A DNA stretch of 64,000 bases, taken from the NCBI GenBank assembly GCA_041393395.1, contig JAWKKG010000004.1, positions 558,001 through 622,000 on the forward strand, in the 5' to 3' direction. The number at the start of each line of letters is the position of its first letter. Positions within the stretch are counted from its first letter, which is position 1. The DNA is from JAGQIB01 sp041393395. GTDB taxonomy: Bacteria; ARS69. Shown one piece after another: positions 32,149 through 43,644 of the stretch. Below the pieces are notes generated by a model, which did not search any database, was not told where the DNA came from, and saw only the letters and a list, made by a program, of their open reading frames with translations. The position numbers were made by a program, and so were the translations under genes.

Positions 32149-33444
32149 GTGCGTTTCGCTGTCGCCCTCGCACTCCTGCTTCTGCTGCCGTTCGCACCGC
32201 CGGCGGCCTCGGCCGGTCCGGGTACTCTGGTGGCTCCGCCGCGCGCCCACACGTTCGGCCTGCGTCGCGTCACGGGGCGGGAGATCGCGCTCTTCCTGCC
32301 CGGCCAACGCCTGCAGGATCCCGCCGGCCTCGACGTCGTGCGGCTGGCCGCCACCGACGATCCCGGCTCACGGGACGACGACGAGGTCACGATCGTCGGG
32401 GTGGATCGCGGCGGGCGGGTGTTCACGAACTTCGGCCTGCTGCACGCGACCGCCCTTTCCGACGCCGGCACCGCGCTCGGGTCCTTTCGGGAGCCGACGG
32501 ACGCCGCGATCGATCGCGATGGACGCGTCGTCGTGACGGATACCGGCAATCATCGTCTGGTCCTGCTTCGCCACGACGGGGAACGACTCGTCCCCGTGCG
32601 AGCCGTCGACGGGTTCGAATCCCCGGTCTCCGTCGCGGCGGACGGCGCGGCCGGCTTCCTCGTGTGCGATCGCGCGGCGGGCAGGGTCTGGCGACTGGAC
32701 TTCGAAACGGGGGCGCGGACCTCGTTCGGGCTCGAGGTCTCTTTCGACGAACCGGTCGCCATCGCGTCGACGTTGCAGGGGGAACGTCTCGGCGCGGGAG
32801 CCCCGGCCCACGTGGTGATCGCGGATCGCGGCGGCCGTCGTCTCCGATCGTTCCGCCCCGACGGCACGCTCCGCGCCTCGCGGGAAGCCGCCTCGCTCGA
32901 CGTGAGCGACGCGTCCTTCGACGCGGTCGATCTCGACTACTACGGCAACGTTCTCGCGGTCGATCGCGCGGGCGACCGCGTCCACAAGCTGCGCGACGAC
33001 CTCTATCCGCTGGATACCTTCGGCGAGCGTGGCAAGCGCGAGGGAGAGTTCCTGTCCCCGCGCGGCATCGCGATCCACCGCCGTCTCGGGCAGGTGTTCG
33101 TCACGGAGGAGGACGGCGGTCAGTACCTCTGGGTCGGCACCGACGTCCGCGACGTGACGCTGCGTCCCGCGGATCGAGTGGTTGCGCTGGCGTACACGCT
33201 GACCGAGGCGTCGGACGTGACGCTCCGCATCCTGAACGAAGACCAGGACGAGGTGGCGCTGCTGCTGAAGGATCAACGTCAAGGCGCGGGCCCGCAGCGC
33301 GGAAGCTGGGACGGAACGGACTCCGTCGGTCGCTCCGTGGCGCCCGGCGAGTACGTGCTCGAGGTCCGGGCGCGCGCGACGTACGCGTCGCGCACGAGCT
33401 TCGAGAAACGTCTGCTCCGGTCGTTCCGGTGGGCAAGACCTTGA
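32149..33444 (+). CDS. Secreted NHL-repeat beta-propeller protein with FlgD-like C-terminal domain
   Basis: A 431-residue protein with a signal peptide (LALLLLLPFAPPAASA). NHL-type repeats are visible in FREPTDAAIDRDGRVVVTDT followed by GNHRLVLLR, VDLDYYGNVLAVDRAGDRVH, and EFLSPRGIAIHRRLGQVFVT. The last ~90 residues (VVALAYTLTEASDVTLRILN, SWDGTDSVGRSVAPGEYVLE) form a FlgD-like Ig domain. Unlike the protein at 21.5 kb it ends in a basic tail (RSFRWARP) rather than a VVLLR-type strand. NHL propellers bind ligands or glycans. The role here is unknown; it sits directly after a lytic transglycosylase gene. GTG 32149 start. Confidence 0.75.
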   Translation: MRFAVALALLLLLPFAPPAASAGPGTLVAPPRAHTFGLRRVTGREIALFLPGQRLQDPAGLDVVRLAATDDPGSRDDDEVTIVGVDRGGRVFTNFGLLHATALSDAGTALGSFREPTDAAIDRDGRVVVTDTGNHRLVLLRHDGERLVPVRAVDGFESPVSVAADGAAGFLVCDRAAGRVWRLDFETGARTSFGLEVSFDEPVAIASTLQGERLGAGAPAHVVIADRGGRRLRSFRPDGTLRASREAASLDVSDASFDAVDLDYYGNVLAVDRAGDRVHKLRDDLYPLDTFGERGKREGEFLSPRGIAIHRRLGQVFVTEEDGGQYLWVGTDVRDVTLRPADRVVALAYTLTEASDVTLRILNEDQDEVALLLKDQRQGAGPQRGSWDGTDSVGRSVAPGEYVLEVRARATYASRTSFEKRLLRSFRWARP

Positions 33445-33454
33445 GGGCGGGCCG

Positions 33455-34180
33455 ATGAAGGGGCGCCGGCCGGACCTGTCGGCCCTGGAGCGCGAGATCC
33501 TGCGCGCGGCGGAGCGCGCCCGCGTGGACGCGCAGGAGATCGCGGATCGCCTGCGCGGCGACGCCCAGGCGGCCGCGGAGCAGCTCCGGCAGGAGGCGAT
33601 CGCCGCCGGCGAGCGCGTGAAGGACGAGGCGCCGCGCAAGGCGATCCACCTCACGATGATCGTGATCCCGCTGGCGATCCTGTACCTGCCGCTGCCGCTC
33701 GTACGCTGGGTGCTGATGTTCTTCGGGATCCTGCTCATCGTGGTGGACCTGTTCAAGATCCACGACGCGCGCTGGCGCGCGTACTTCAAGCGCTTCTTCG
33801 GCAAGCTGATCCGGGGCCACGAGGAGGCCGGCATCACGGGCTCCACCTACATGATCGTGAGCGCCCTGCTCGCCACGTATCTCTTCACGCCGCCGGTCGC
33901 GGCCGCCGCACTCGTGTTTCTCATCGTGGGCGACACGCTCGCGGCCATGGTGGGGAAGGCGTTCGGGCGCGTGCCGCTGTTCGGCAAGTCGCTCGAGGGA
34001 TTCCTCGCGGGCTTCGTCTCCTCGTTCGTGGCGGCGTGGCTGTTGGTGCCATCCTTGCCGTGGACCGCGGTGCTCGCGGCGGCGCTGGCGGGCTCGATCG
34101 TGGAGATCGCGCCGATCCCGGTGGACGACAACTTCCGCATCCCGCTCGTGGCGGGACTGGTGCTACAGTGGCTCGTGTGA
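33455..34180 (+). CDS. SEC59/DGK1/VTE5-family CTP-dependent lipid or polyprenol kinase-like protein
   Basis: A 241-residue membrane protein. After an unusual ~55-residue charged helical leader (EREILRAAERARVDAQEIAD...), the family motifs appear. RKAIHLTMIVIPLAILYL holds the N-terminal Arg-Lys...His. VFLIVGDTLAAMVGKAFGR is followed by PLFGKSLEGFLAGF, corresponding to the GD-A-G..FG+..GKS-EG signature of dolichol, phytol and diacylglycerol kinases. VEIAPIPVDDNFRIPL holds the final conserved acidic/Asn region. About six to seven spans are predicted. It likely phosphorylates a prenol or diacylglycerol using CTP, which could recycle lipid carriers for glycan synthesis. Substrate unknown. Confidence 0.7.
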   Translation: MKGRRPDLSALEREILRAAERARVDAQEIADRLRGDAQAAAEQLRQEAIAAGERVKDEAPRKAIHLTMIVIPLAILYLPLPLVRWVLMFFGILLIVVDLFKIHDARWRAYFKRFFGKLIRGHEEAGITGSTYMIVSALLATYLFTPPVAAAALVFLIVGDTLAAMVGKAFGRVPLFGKSLEGFLAGFVSSFVAAWLLVPSLPWTAVLAAALAGSIVEIAPIPVDDNFRIPLVAGLVLQWLV

Positions 34181-34208
34181 GGGGCAACGGGTGGGGAGGA
34201 AGGCGATC

Positions 34209-35951
34209 ATGCACGTACGCATCGAGCCCGGACCGGCCGAGCTGCCGGATCATCGAGTCCATTGCGAGAACGGACGGGAGCGCGGCGCCCCCACGGCGCT
34301 GATCCTCGTTCCGCGTGGCGACGCCACGGCGCTCGCGCGCGCGTTGCGCCAACTCCACGATCCGAAGGGTCCCCTCGACCTCGATCGTCGCCTCGGCCAG
34401 CTCGCGGCGGAGGCGCCCGACGGCACCGCATTCGCGGTCGGCGTGGACCGCGACGTCTGGGTGTTCCCCGGAGCGCCATTCGAGTTCCGCCTCATGACGA
34501 CGTCGGGTTCGGAGACGATCGGGGAGCCGCAGGTGATCCGGTTCGATGCCGGGGATCGCTGCGAGGTCCGCGACGCGGCAGGAGTCCTCGTGGCCACGCT
34601 CCTGGGACCGCCGGCGGCGGCCGCCGCGGTGCCGGACGCGGAGCGCACCCGGGTCGTTCCCGCCGGGAACGCGCGGTCGTCGCGCGTGCCGGTGCCGGCA
34701 CTCGCTCTCGCGATCGCGGTCGTGGGGCTTGCGGTGTTCGTCGCACCGCTCCTCGGACGAAAGCAGCCGCCGACTCCTCGGCAGGACGCCTACACGCCCC
34801 CTCCGGCCGCGGCGGAGTCGCTCGCGTCGACGGTCGCGGACGCGTCGCCGGAAGAGCTCGCGATCGACGAAGCCGTTCCGGCGTCATCTGGCGGAACGTC
34901 GACTTCGGCGCCGGCGGAGGATGGGGGCGAGGAGATCACGGCCGCGGTCGAGCCGCCGGACGCGGTTCCCGCCGAGACGTCGGGCGAGGAGGGCGGCTGG
35001 ACGTTCCGCGCGAAGGACTCGATCACCTCGACGCCCTGGGTGCACGAGGGCCGGTTGTTCTTCGGATCGCGCGACGCGCACGTCTACTGCGTCGATGCCC
35101 GCACCGGCGAGCGGATCTGGGCGACGGAGACGGACGGTGGCGTCGCGTCGTCGCCGCGCGGGGATGGGGAGTTGCTGTATGTCGGCACGTACGGCGGCAC
35201 CGTGCTCGCGCTGCGGCAGAGCGACGGGCGCATCGCGTGGGAGGGACGCACGGGCGGCAAGATCGTCGCGAGCGCCGCGCTGGCGGACGGTTCGGTGGTG
35301 ATCGGGGCGCAGGACGGCAAGGTCTACGCGTTCGACGCGGCCGGCGGCCGGGCCCGGTGGGCGCTGGACCTCGGCGGGCCGGTGAGAGCGAGCGCCGAAC
35401 CGGTGGGCAAGAACGTCGTCATCGGGGGAGAGGACGGAACGGTGCGCTGTCTCGGCGGCCGTGACGGTCGCCTGGTCTGGGAGACCCGACTTCCCGCCGC
35501 GGTCCGCGCGGCGGCGGCCCGGACCGCGGACGGGAACTCGGTGATCGTGGGGGCTCAGGACGGAACCGTCGCCTGTCTCACCGCCTCGACCGGGAAGGTG
35601 CGTTGGCGCTCGAAGGTCGCGGCGGAGATCAACGGCCGCCCCTGTGTCGTCGACGATCTCGTCCTCGTCGGGACCGGCAAGGGCCACCTCGTGGCGCTCG
35701 CGGCCGACGGCAGCGGGGCGCGGTGGACCGCCCGGGCCGATCGGGGGTTCGATGCCACGCCTCTGGTCGTCGGCGACCGGATCGTGGCCCCGTCCTACGA
35801 CGGAAAGGTGCACGTCCTCACCCTGGAGAGCGGGAAGGAGATCTCGTCCTGGGCGGCTTCCGGAGGCATCTGGGCGTCTCCGGTGCGCTCCGGCGACCGG
35901 GTCGTCCTCGGTACCCTCGAGGGAGAGCTCACGGCCGTCGCGTTGCCTTGA
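34209..35951 (+). CDS. Membrane-anchored PQQ-like beta-propeller protein (BamB-like repeats)
   Basis: A 580-residue protein. Residues 1-~150 form a soluble, probably cytoplasmic domain that I do not recognise. A single span at 161-183 (VPVPALALAIAVVGLAVFVA) follows, then a Pro/Ser/Glu-rich linker to ~255. A C-terminal propeller of about seven to eight repeats of the type VYCVDARTGERIWATETDG, VLALRQSDGRIAWEGRTGG and VACLTASTGKVRWRSKV completes it. These are PQQ-like/BamB-type blades, usually protein-protein scaffolds in the periplasm. There is no lipobox, so it is not BamB itself. ATG 34209 follows GGAGGAAGG. It lies 28 nt after the lipid kinase-like gene. Confidence 0.75.
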   Translation: MHVRIEPGPAELPDHRVHCENGRERGAPTALILVPRGDATALARALRQLHDPKGPLDLDRRLGQLAAEAPDGTAFAVGVDRDVWVFPGAPFEFRLMTTSGSETIGEPQVIRFDAGDRCEVRDAAGVLVATLLGPPAAAAAVPDAERTRVVPAGNARSSRVPVPALALAIAVVGLAVFVAPLLGRKQPPTPRQDAYTPPPAAAESLASTVADASPEELAIDEAVPASSGGTSTSAPAEDGGEEITAAVEPPDAVPAETSGEEGGWTFRAKDSITSTPWVHEGRLFFGSRDAHVYCVDARTGERIWATETDGGVASSPRGDGELLYVGTYGGTVLALRQSDGRIAWEGRTGGKIVASAALADGSVVIGAQDGKVYAFDAAGGRARWALDLGGPVRASAEPVGKNVVIGGEDGTVRCLGGRDGRLVWETRLPAAVRAAAARTADGNSVIVGAQDGTVACLTASTGKVRWRSKVAAEINGRPCVVDDLVLVGTGKGHLVALAADGSGARWTARADRGFDATPLVVGDRIVAPSYDGKVHVLTLESGKEISSWAASGGIWASPVRSGDRVVLGTLEGELTAVALP

Positions 35952-35970
35952 GCCTCGGTCACGCCTTGCC

Positions 35971-36000
35971 TTGACCCACCCCGGCCCCTGTCGCTAGGCT
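35971..36000 (+). promoter_or_regulatory. Sigma70-type promoter of secA
   Basis: TTGACC (35971-35976), 18-nt spacer, TAGGCT (35995-36000). The transcript would start near 36007 and have a leader of about 140 nt. The leader contains a strong GC-only hairpin region (about 36060-36095) without a U-tract. Confidence 0.5.
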
Positions 36001-36146
36001 TCTCGGCCGCATCGCGTCCGAATCGTCGTCGGGGCGGTGTCGTCGATCGGCCCCCGCCGGCGCGGGCCCGGTGCGCGCGCGCGCCGGACCCGGGCTTGAC
36101 GGACGGGCGGGTCGACCGTTCCTTGCTGTTCCGAAGGGAGCCCCCA

Positions 36147-39173
<3,027 letters not shown>

Positions 39174-39190
39174 TTCGCGGCTGACGGAGT

Positions 39191-39230
39191 CGCCCGCGGG
39201 GTCATGCTGAGTCGCCCCCGCGGGCGGTTT
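39191..39230 (+). terminator. Probable intrinsic terminator after secA
   Basis: An 11-bp stem CGCCCGCGGGG (39191-39201) pairs with CCCCGCGGGCG (39216-39226) across a 14-nt loop and is followed by GTTT. The U-tract is short. The rest of the 285-nt gap to topA shows only the topA promoter. Confidence 0.55.
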
Positions 39231-39357
39231 CCGGCACTTTCTGGCCGTTTTCGGTCAGGTCGCGCAAAACGACCCTAAGATCCGCGAATCGCGGGACCGA
39301 TGAGCCGGGCAGGTCGGACGGCCACCCCGCGATCGGGCGCGAGGCGCGGAGGCAGGG

Positions 39358-39387
39358 TTGCCCGTTCCGAGGAACGGATGGTAGCTT
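39358..39387 (+). promoter_or_regulatory. Promoter of topA with extended -10
   Basis: TTGCCC (39358-39363), an 18-nt spacer and TAGCTT (39382-39387). TGG lies immediately before the -10, giving an extended -10 element. The HU-family gene promoter at 48460 has the same TGG-TAGC core and spacing. Leader about 65 nt. Confidence 0.5.
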
Positions 39388-39458
39388 GCCGCGCTCCGCC
39401 CCCGGCGCTTCCCGCGACCGAAGCGGGCGAGGCCCGGACGACGGGCAGGGAGGGATCG

Positions 39459-42137
39459 ATGCCGAAGACGCTCGTGATCGTCGAGTCGCCGACCAAGGCG
39501 AAGACGCTCGGACGCTACCTGGGCTCCGACTTCGTCGTGGAGTCGAGCGTCGGTCACGTCCGGGACCTTCCGGCAAAGGCGGCGGAGATCCCCGCGAAGT
39601 ACAAGAAGACCCCCTGGGCCCGAATGGGAGTCGACGTCGACCACGACTTCGAGCCGCTCTACATCGTCCAGCCGGGGAAATCGGACACCATCAAGAGACT
39701 CAAGAAGCTCGCGTCCGAGGTGGACCGGATCTTCCTCGCGACCGACGAAGACCGCGAGGGCGAGGCCATCAGCTGGCACCTCCTGGAGGTGCTGGCCCCG
39801 AAGGTTCCCGTCCAGCGGATGGTGTTCCACGAGATCACGAAGAGCGCGATCCTCGACTCGCTGGACCACACGCGCGACGTGGACATGAACCTGGTCTCGG
39901 CGCAGGAGACTCGCCGGATCATCGATCGCCTGTACGGCTACGAGGTCTCGCCGATCCTGTGGCGGAAGGTCGCGCCCCGGCTGTCGGCCGGCCGCGTGCA
40001 GAGCGTGGCGGTCCGCCTGATCGTGGAGCGGGAGGAGGAGCGGATCCGCTTCCGCCCGTCCGAGTACTGGGACCTCGCCGCCACGTTCGTCACGCGCGCG
40101 AAGCAGGAGTTCGAGGCGCGTCTCACGTCGATCGACGGCCGACGTCTTGCCCAGGGCAAGGACTTCGACCCCGAGACCGGCAAGCTGAACCGCGAAGGGG
40201 TCGTCCACGTCGACGCCGAAGAGTCCGGGCGGCTCGCGGGGCTGCTCGCCGACGCGAGTTTCCGCGTCGTCTCGGTGGAGGAGAAGCCGTTCAAGCGCTC
40301 GCCGGCCGCGCCGTTCGCGACGTCGACGCTGCAGCAGGAGGGCAATCGCAAGCTGCGCTTCGACGCGAAGCGGACGATGCGCGCCGCCCAGCTCCTGTAC
40401 GAGAACGGCTACATCACCTACATGCGAACGGACTCGGTGACCCTCTCGGCCGAGGCCGTGCAGATGATCCGCTCCGAGGTGCTCTCCAGCTACGGCAAGG
40501 AGTTCCTGCCGGACGCGCCGCGCGAGTACCGCAGCAAGGTCAAGAACGCCCAGGAAGCGCACGAGGCGATTCGGCCGGCCGGCGAGAAGATCCGCTCGGT
40601 CGACGAAGTGCGTGCGAAGTTCGGCGACGACGCGGCGAAGGTCTACGAGCTGATCTGGAAGCGCACGATGGCGTCCCAGATGACGGACGCGGCCGGCCGT
40701 CGCATGACGGTCCAGGTCGAGGCGGAGGCCGAGGGCAAGAAGTACCTGTTCCAGGCGAGCGGAAGCACCATCGACTTCCCGGGCTTCCTGCGCGCGTACG
40801 TGGAAGGGTCCGACAACCCCGAGGCGGCGCTCGCGGACCAGGAAACGCTGCTGCCGCCCGTGCGCGAGGGCGAGCCGGTCGACGCGAAGTCGCTCGCGGC
40901 GGAACAGCACGTGACCACGCCGCCCGCGCGCCTGACCGAGGCGTCGCTCGTGAAGCTGCTCGAGGAATCCGGCATCGGCCGGCCGAGCACGTACGCGTCC
41001 ATCATCGACACGATCCTGCGGCGAAACTACGTGTTCCGGAAGGGCTCGGCGCTCGTGCCGACGTTCACCGCGTTCGCCGTCGTGCGACTGATGCGCGAAC
41101 ATCTGAAGACGTTGATCGACGTCGGCTTCACGGCGAGCATGGAGGATCGTCTGGACGAGATCTCCCGGGGCGAGCTCGAATCGCTGCCGTACCTGAAGGA
41201 GTTCTACTTCGGGAACGGTCATCCGGGACTCCGCCCCCTCGTCGAGCGCAAGGCCGAGGAGATCGACCCGCGCGACATCTGCACGATTCCGGTCCCGAAC
41301 AACGGGCGCACCGGAGAGCTCGTCGTGCGGGTGGGGCGATACGGACCGTACTTGCAGCGCGGCGAGGAAACGGCGTCGCTGCCGGAGGGGATCTGCCCGG
41401 ACGAGCTCGACCCCGCGAAGGCGGAGGCCCTGCTCTCGCAGGCGAAGCGCGCGGACGAACCGCTCGGGACGGACCCCGGGTCCGGCAAGCAGATCTACGC
41501 GAAGTCCGGTCGGTTCGGACCGTACGTCCAGCTCGGCGAGCTGGATCCCGACGACAAGAAGAACCGGCCGAAGACGGCCTCGTTGATCGCGCCGATGACG
41601 CTGGAGACGCTCACCCTCGATCAGGCGCTCCAGCTGCTGTCCCTCCCGCGCGTGCTCGGGCAGGACGACGCCGGCGTCGACGTCGTGGCTCACAACGGAC
41701 GCTTCGGGCCGTACATCAAGCGCGGCGACGACACCCGCTCGCTCACCGCCGACGACGACGTGCTCACGGTGGAGCTTCCCCGGGCGCTCGAGCTGCTCGC
41801 GCAGGAGAAGAAGGGGCGTTCGTTCCGACGCCAGTCCACGCCGCTCAAGGTCTTCGAAGACGTCGAGCAGCTCGGCGGGAAGGAGATCAAGCTCCTCTCG
41901 GGTCGCTACGGTCCGTATGTCACGGACGGCGACGTGAACGCGTCGCTTCCGCGCGACATCACGGATCCGCAGACGCTGACGCTGGAGCGCGCGCTCGAGC
42001 TGCTCGAGGCTCGCCGCGGCGCCGCGCCGAGCGGCAAGGGCAAGGCCAAGACGAAAGCCAAGGCGAAATCCAAGGCCAAGGCCAAGAGCAAGACGAAGGC
42101 GAAGCGCAAGGCCAAGACCAAGCGCAAGGCGGCCTGA
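39459..42137 (+). CDS. topA: DNA topoisomerase I
   Basis: An 892-residue type IA topoisomerase that relaxes negative supercoils. The Toprim domain starts KTLVIVESPTKAKTLGRYL and includes LATDEDREGEAISWHL. The active-site tyrosine is Y321 in GYITYMRTDSVTLS; IIDRLYGYEVSPILWRK and GIGRPSTYASIIDTI are also present. Instead of zinc ribbons the C-terminus has about four Topo_C repeats (RVGRYGPYLQRGEE, SGRFGPYVQLGEL, NGRFGPYIKRGDD, SGRYGPYVTDGDV). It ends in a Lys/Ala tail of ~30 residues that probably binds DNA nonspecifically. ATG 39459 follows AGGGAGGG. It heads a topA-trmFO-xerC-hslV-hslU arrangement. Confidence 0.96.
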   Translation: MPKTLVIVESPTKAKTLGRYLGSDFVVESSVGHVRDLPAKAAEIPAKYKKTPWARMGVDVDHDFEPLYIVQPGKSDTIKRLKKLASEVDRIFLATDEDREGEAISWHLLEVLAPKVPVQRMVFHEITKSAILDSLDHTRDVDMNLVSAQETRRIIDRLYGYEVSPILWRKVAPRLSAGRVQSVAVRLIVEREEERIRFRPSEYWDLAATFVTRAKQEFEARLTSIDGRRLAQGKDFDPETGKLNREGVVHVDAEESGRLAGLLADASFRVVSVEEKPFKRSPAAPFATSTLQQEGNRKLRFDAKRTMRAAQLLYENGYITYMRTDSVTLSAEAVQMIRSEVLSSYGKEFLPDAPREYRSKVKNAQEAHEAIRPAGEKIRSVDEVRAKFGDDAAKVYELIWKRTMASQMTDAAGRRMTVQVEAEAEGKKYLFQASGSTIDFPGFLRAYVEGSDNPEAALADQETLLPPVREGEPVDAKSLAAEQHVTTPPARLTEASLVKLLEESGIGRPSTYASIIDTILRRNYVFRKGSALVPTFTAFAVVRLMREHLKTLIDVGFTASMEDRLDEISRGELESLPYLKEFYFGNGHPGLRPLVERKAEEIDPRDICTIPVPNNGRTGELVVRVGRYGPYLQRGEETASLPEGICPDELDPAKAEALLSQAKRADEPLGTDPGSGKQIYAKSGRFGPYVQLGELDPDDKKNRPKTASLIAPMTLETLTLDQALQLLSLPRVLGQDDAGVDVVAHNGRFGPYIKRGDDTRSLTADDDVLTVELPRALELLAQEKKGRSFRRQSTPLKVFEDVEQLGGKEIKLLSGRYGPYVTDGDVNASLPRDITDPQTLTLERALELLEARRGAAPSGKGKAKTKAKAKSKAKAKSKTKAKRKAKTKRKAA

Positions 42138-42219
42138 TCGACTCGACGGTCGGGGTTCCCCTGGCCGCACTCCCCGCGACCCCGTATCCTCGCGTCTCGT
42201 CCCGTTTCCCGGAGGCGTC

Positions 42220-43596
42220 GTGACGCGCATCACGGTGGTCGGAGGCGGCCTCGCCGGTTCCGAGGCGGCATTGCAGCTCGCGGCACGTGGCTTCGAGGTC
42301 ACGTTGCACGAGATGCGCCCAGCGGTGTCCACCGAGGCCCACCGGAGCGATCGCCTCGCCGAGGTCGTCTGCTCGAACTCGTTCAAGTCCATGTCGCCCA
42401 CGCACGCTTCCGGCCTCCTGAAGGAGGAGATGAAGCGGCTCGGGTGCGTCCTCATCCCGATCGGTGAGGAGTGTCGCGTGGAGGCGGGCACCGCGCTCGC
42501 GATCGACCGGGACCGCTTCGCCGAGGCGGTCACGGCGCGCGTCGCGGCCACGCCGGGCATCCGGGTCGAGCGCGGCGAGGTCACGAGCCTTCCGGATGGT
42601 CCGGCCATTCTCGCCACCGGCCCGCTCACGTCGGAGCCGTTCGCGCGGGCGCTGACCGAGTTCCTCGGCCTGGGCCGGATGTATTTCTACGATTCCACGG
42701 CACCGATCGTGTCGGCGGAGTCGATCGACCGGGAGCGCGTCTTCGCCGCGAACCGCCGCGACGCGGGGGACGGGCACTACCTGAACTGCCCGTTCACGCG
42801 CGAGGAGTACGAAGGGTTCGTGCAGGCGCTGGTGGATGCCGAGCAGTATCCCCTGCACGAGTTCGAGAAGGCGACGTTCTTCGAATCGTGCATGCCGGTC
42901 GACGACCTCGCCCGGCGCGGCCCGCGGACCCTCGCGTTCGGCCCGATGCGGCCGATCGGTCTCATCGATCCGCGCACGGGACGTCGACCGTACGCGGTCG
43001 TGCAGCTCCGCCCGGAGAACCGGGAGGCCACGGCCTACAACCTCGTCGGCTTCCAGAACCGCCTTCGCCACGGCGACCAGGCGCGGGTGCTGCGGATGAT
43101 CCCGGGACTCGAGCACGCGGAGTTCTATCGCCTCGGTCGGGTCCACCGGAACACGTACCTCGATTCGCCTCGCATCCTCGACGAGTTCCTCGCCGTGCGG
43201 CGGGAGCCACGACTCGCCCTCGCGGGGCAGATCACGGGACTCGAGGGCTACGTCGAGGCGATCGCCACCGGGATGCTCGCGGCTCGCTTCCTGGCCGAGC
43301 GGTTGCGGGGGGAGACGTCGACGGTCCCGCCGCCGGACACGGCACTCGGCGCGCTCCTTCGCTTCGTGTCCGCCTACGAAGGCAAGGAGTACCGTCCGAC
43401 GAACGTGAACTTCGGGCTGTTCCCTGCGCTCGAGGATCGCCGGCGGAAGGGTCGGGAACGAAACGAGGCCTTCGTGGCGCGGGCCCGCGCGTCGCTGGCG
43501 CGCTGGCTGGAAGATCGCGAGGCGCCCGCGCTGGCCGCGGATCCGACGACGGGCGACCCGGAAGACCGCGATCCCCTTTCGACCGGAACGCGCTGA
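42220..43596 (+). CDS. trmFO: Methylenetetrahydrofolate-tRNA (uracil-5-)-methyltransferase TrmFO
   Basis: A 458-residue flavoprotein that makes m5U54 in tRNA using methylene-THF and FAD. It starts ITVVGGGLAGSEAALQLAAR (FAD site). The hallmark segment VVCSNSFKSMSP carries the catalytic Cys, and ATFFESCMPVDDLARRGPRT holds the second functional Cys. FLAGQITGLEGYVEAIATG-like residues close the FAD site (LALAGQITGLEGYVE here). GTG 42220 lies 4 nt after GGAGG. Its use instead of the SAM enzyme TrmA is shared with Firmicutes and several other phyla. Confidence 0.96.
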   Translation: MTRITVVGGGLAGSEAALQLAARGFEVTLHEMRPAVSTEAHRSDRLAEVVCSNSFKSMSPTHASGLLKEEMKRLGCVLIPIGEECRVEAGTALAIDRDRFAEAVTARVAATPGIRVERGEVTSLPDGPAILATGPLTSEPFARALTEFLGLGRMYFYDSTAPIVSAESIDRERVFAANRRDAGDGHYLNCPFTREEYEGFVQALVDAEQYPLHEFEKATFFESCMPVDDLARRGPRTLAFGPMRPIGLIDPRTGRRPYAVVQLRPENREATAYNLVGFQNRLRHGDQARVLRMIPGLEHAEFYRLGRVHRNTYLDSPRILDEFLAVRREPRLALAGQITGLEGYVEAIATGMLAARFLAERLRGETSTVPPPDTALGALLRFVSAYEGKEYRPTNVNFGLFPALEDRRRKGRERNEAFVARARASLARWLEDREAPALAADPTTGDPEDRDPLSTGTR

Positions 43597-43621
43597 CGGA
43601 GCGGAGCGCACGCGCTATGCT
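43593..43621 (+). promoter_or_regulatory. Candidate promoter of xerC-hslVU
   Basis: CTGACG (43593-43598), a 17-nt spacer and TATGCT (43616-43621). The predicted start near 43628 is 17 nt before the xerC ATG. It overlaps the trmFO stop codon, so this transcript could be independent of topA-trmFO. Confidence 0.45.
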
Positions 43622-43644
43622 CGCGGCGCTCGCCGGAGGATCTG

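Noticed and set aside
36060..36095. CG-alternating hairpin before secA as a terminator or riboswitch
   Set aside because: It lacks a U-tract and any known riboswitch or secM-like coding sequence; it may just be low-complexity GC sequence.
39255..42629. 1124-codon minus-strand open frame opposite topA and trmFO
   Set aside because: Same codon-bias effect; it crosses two unrelated genes and the intergenic promoter.
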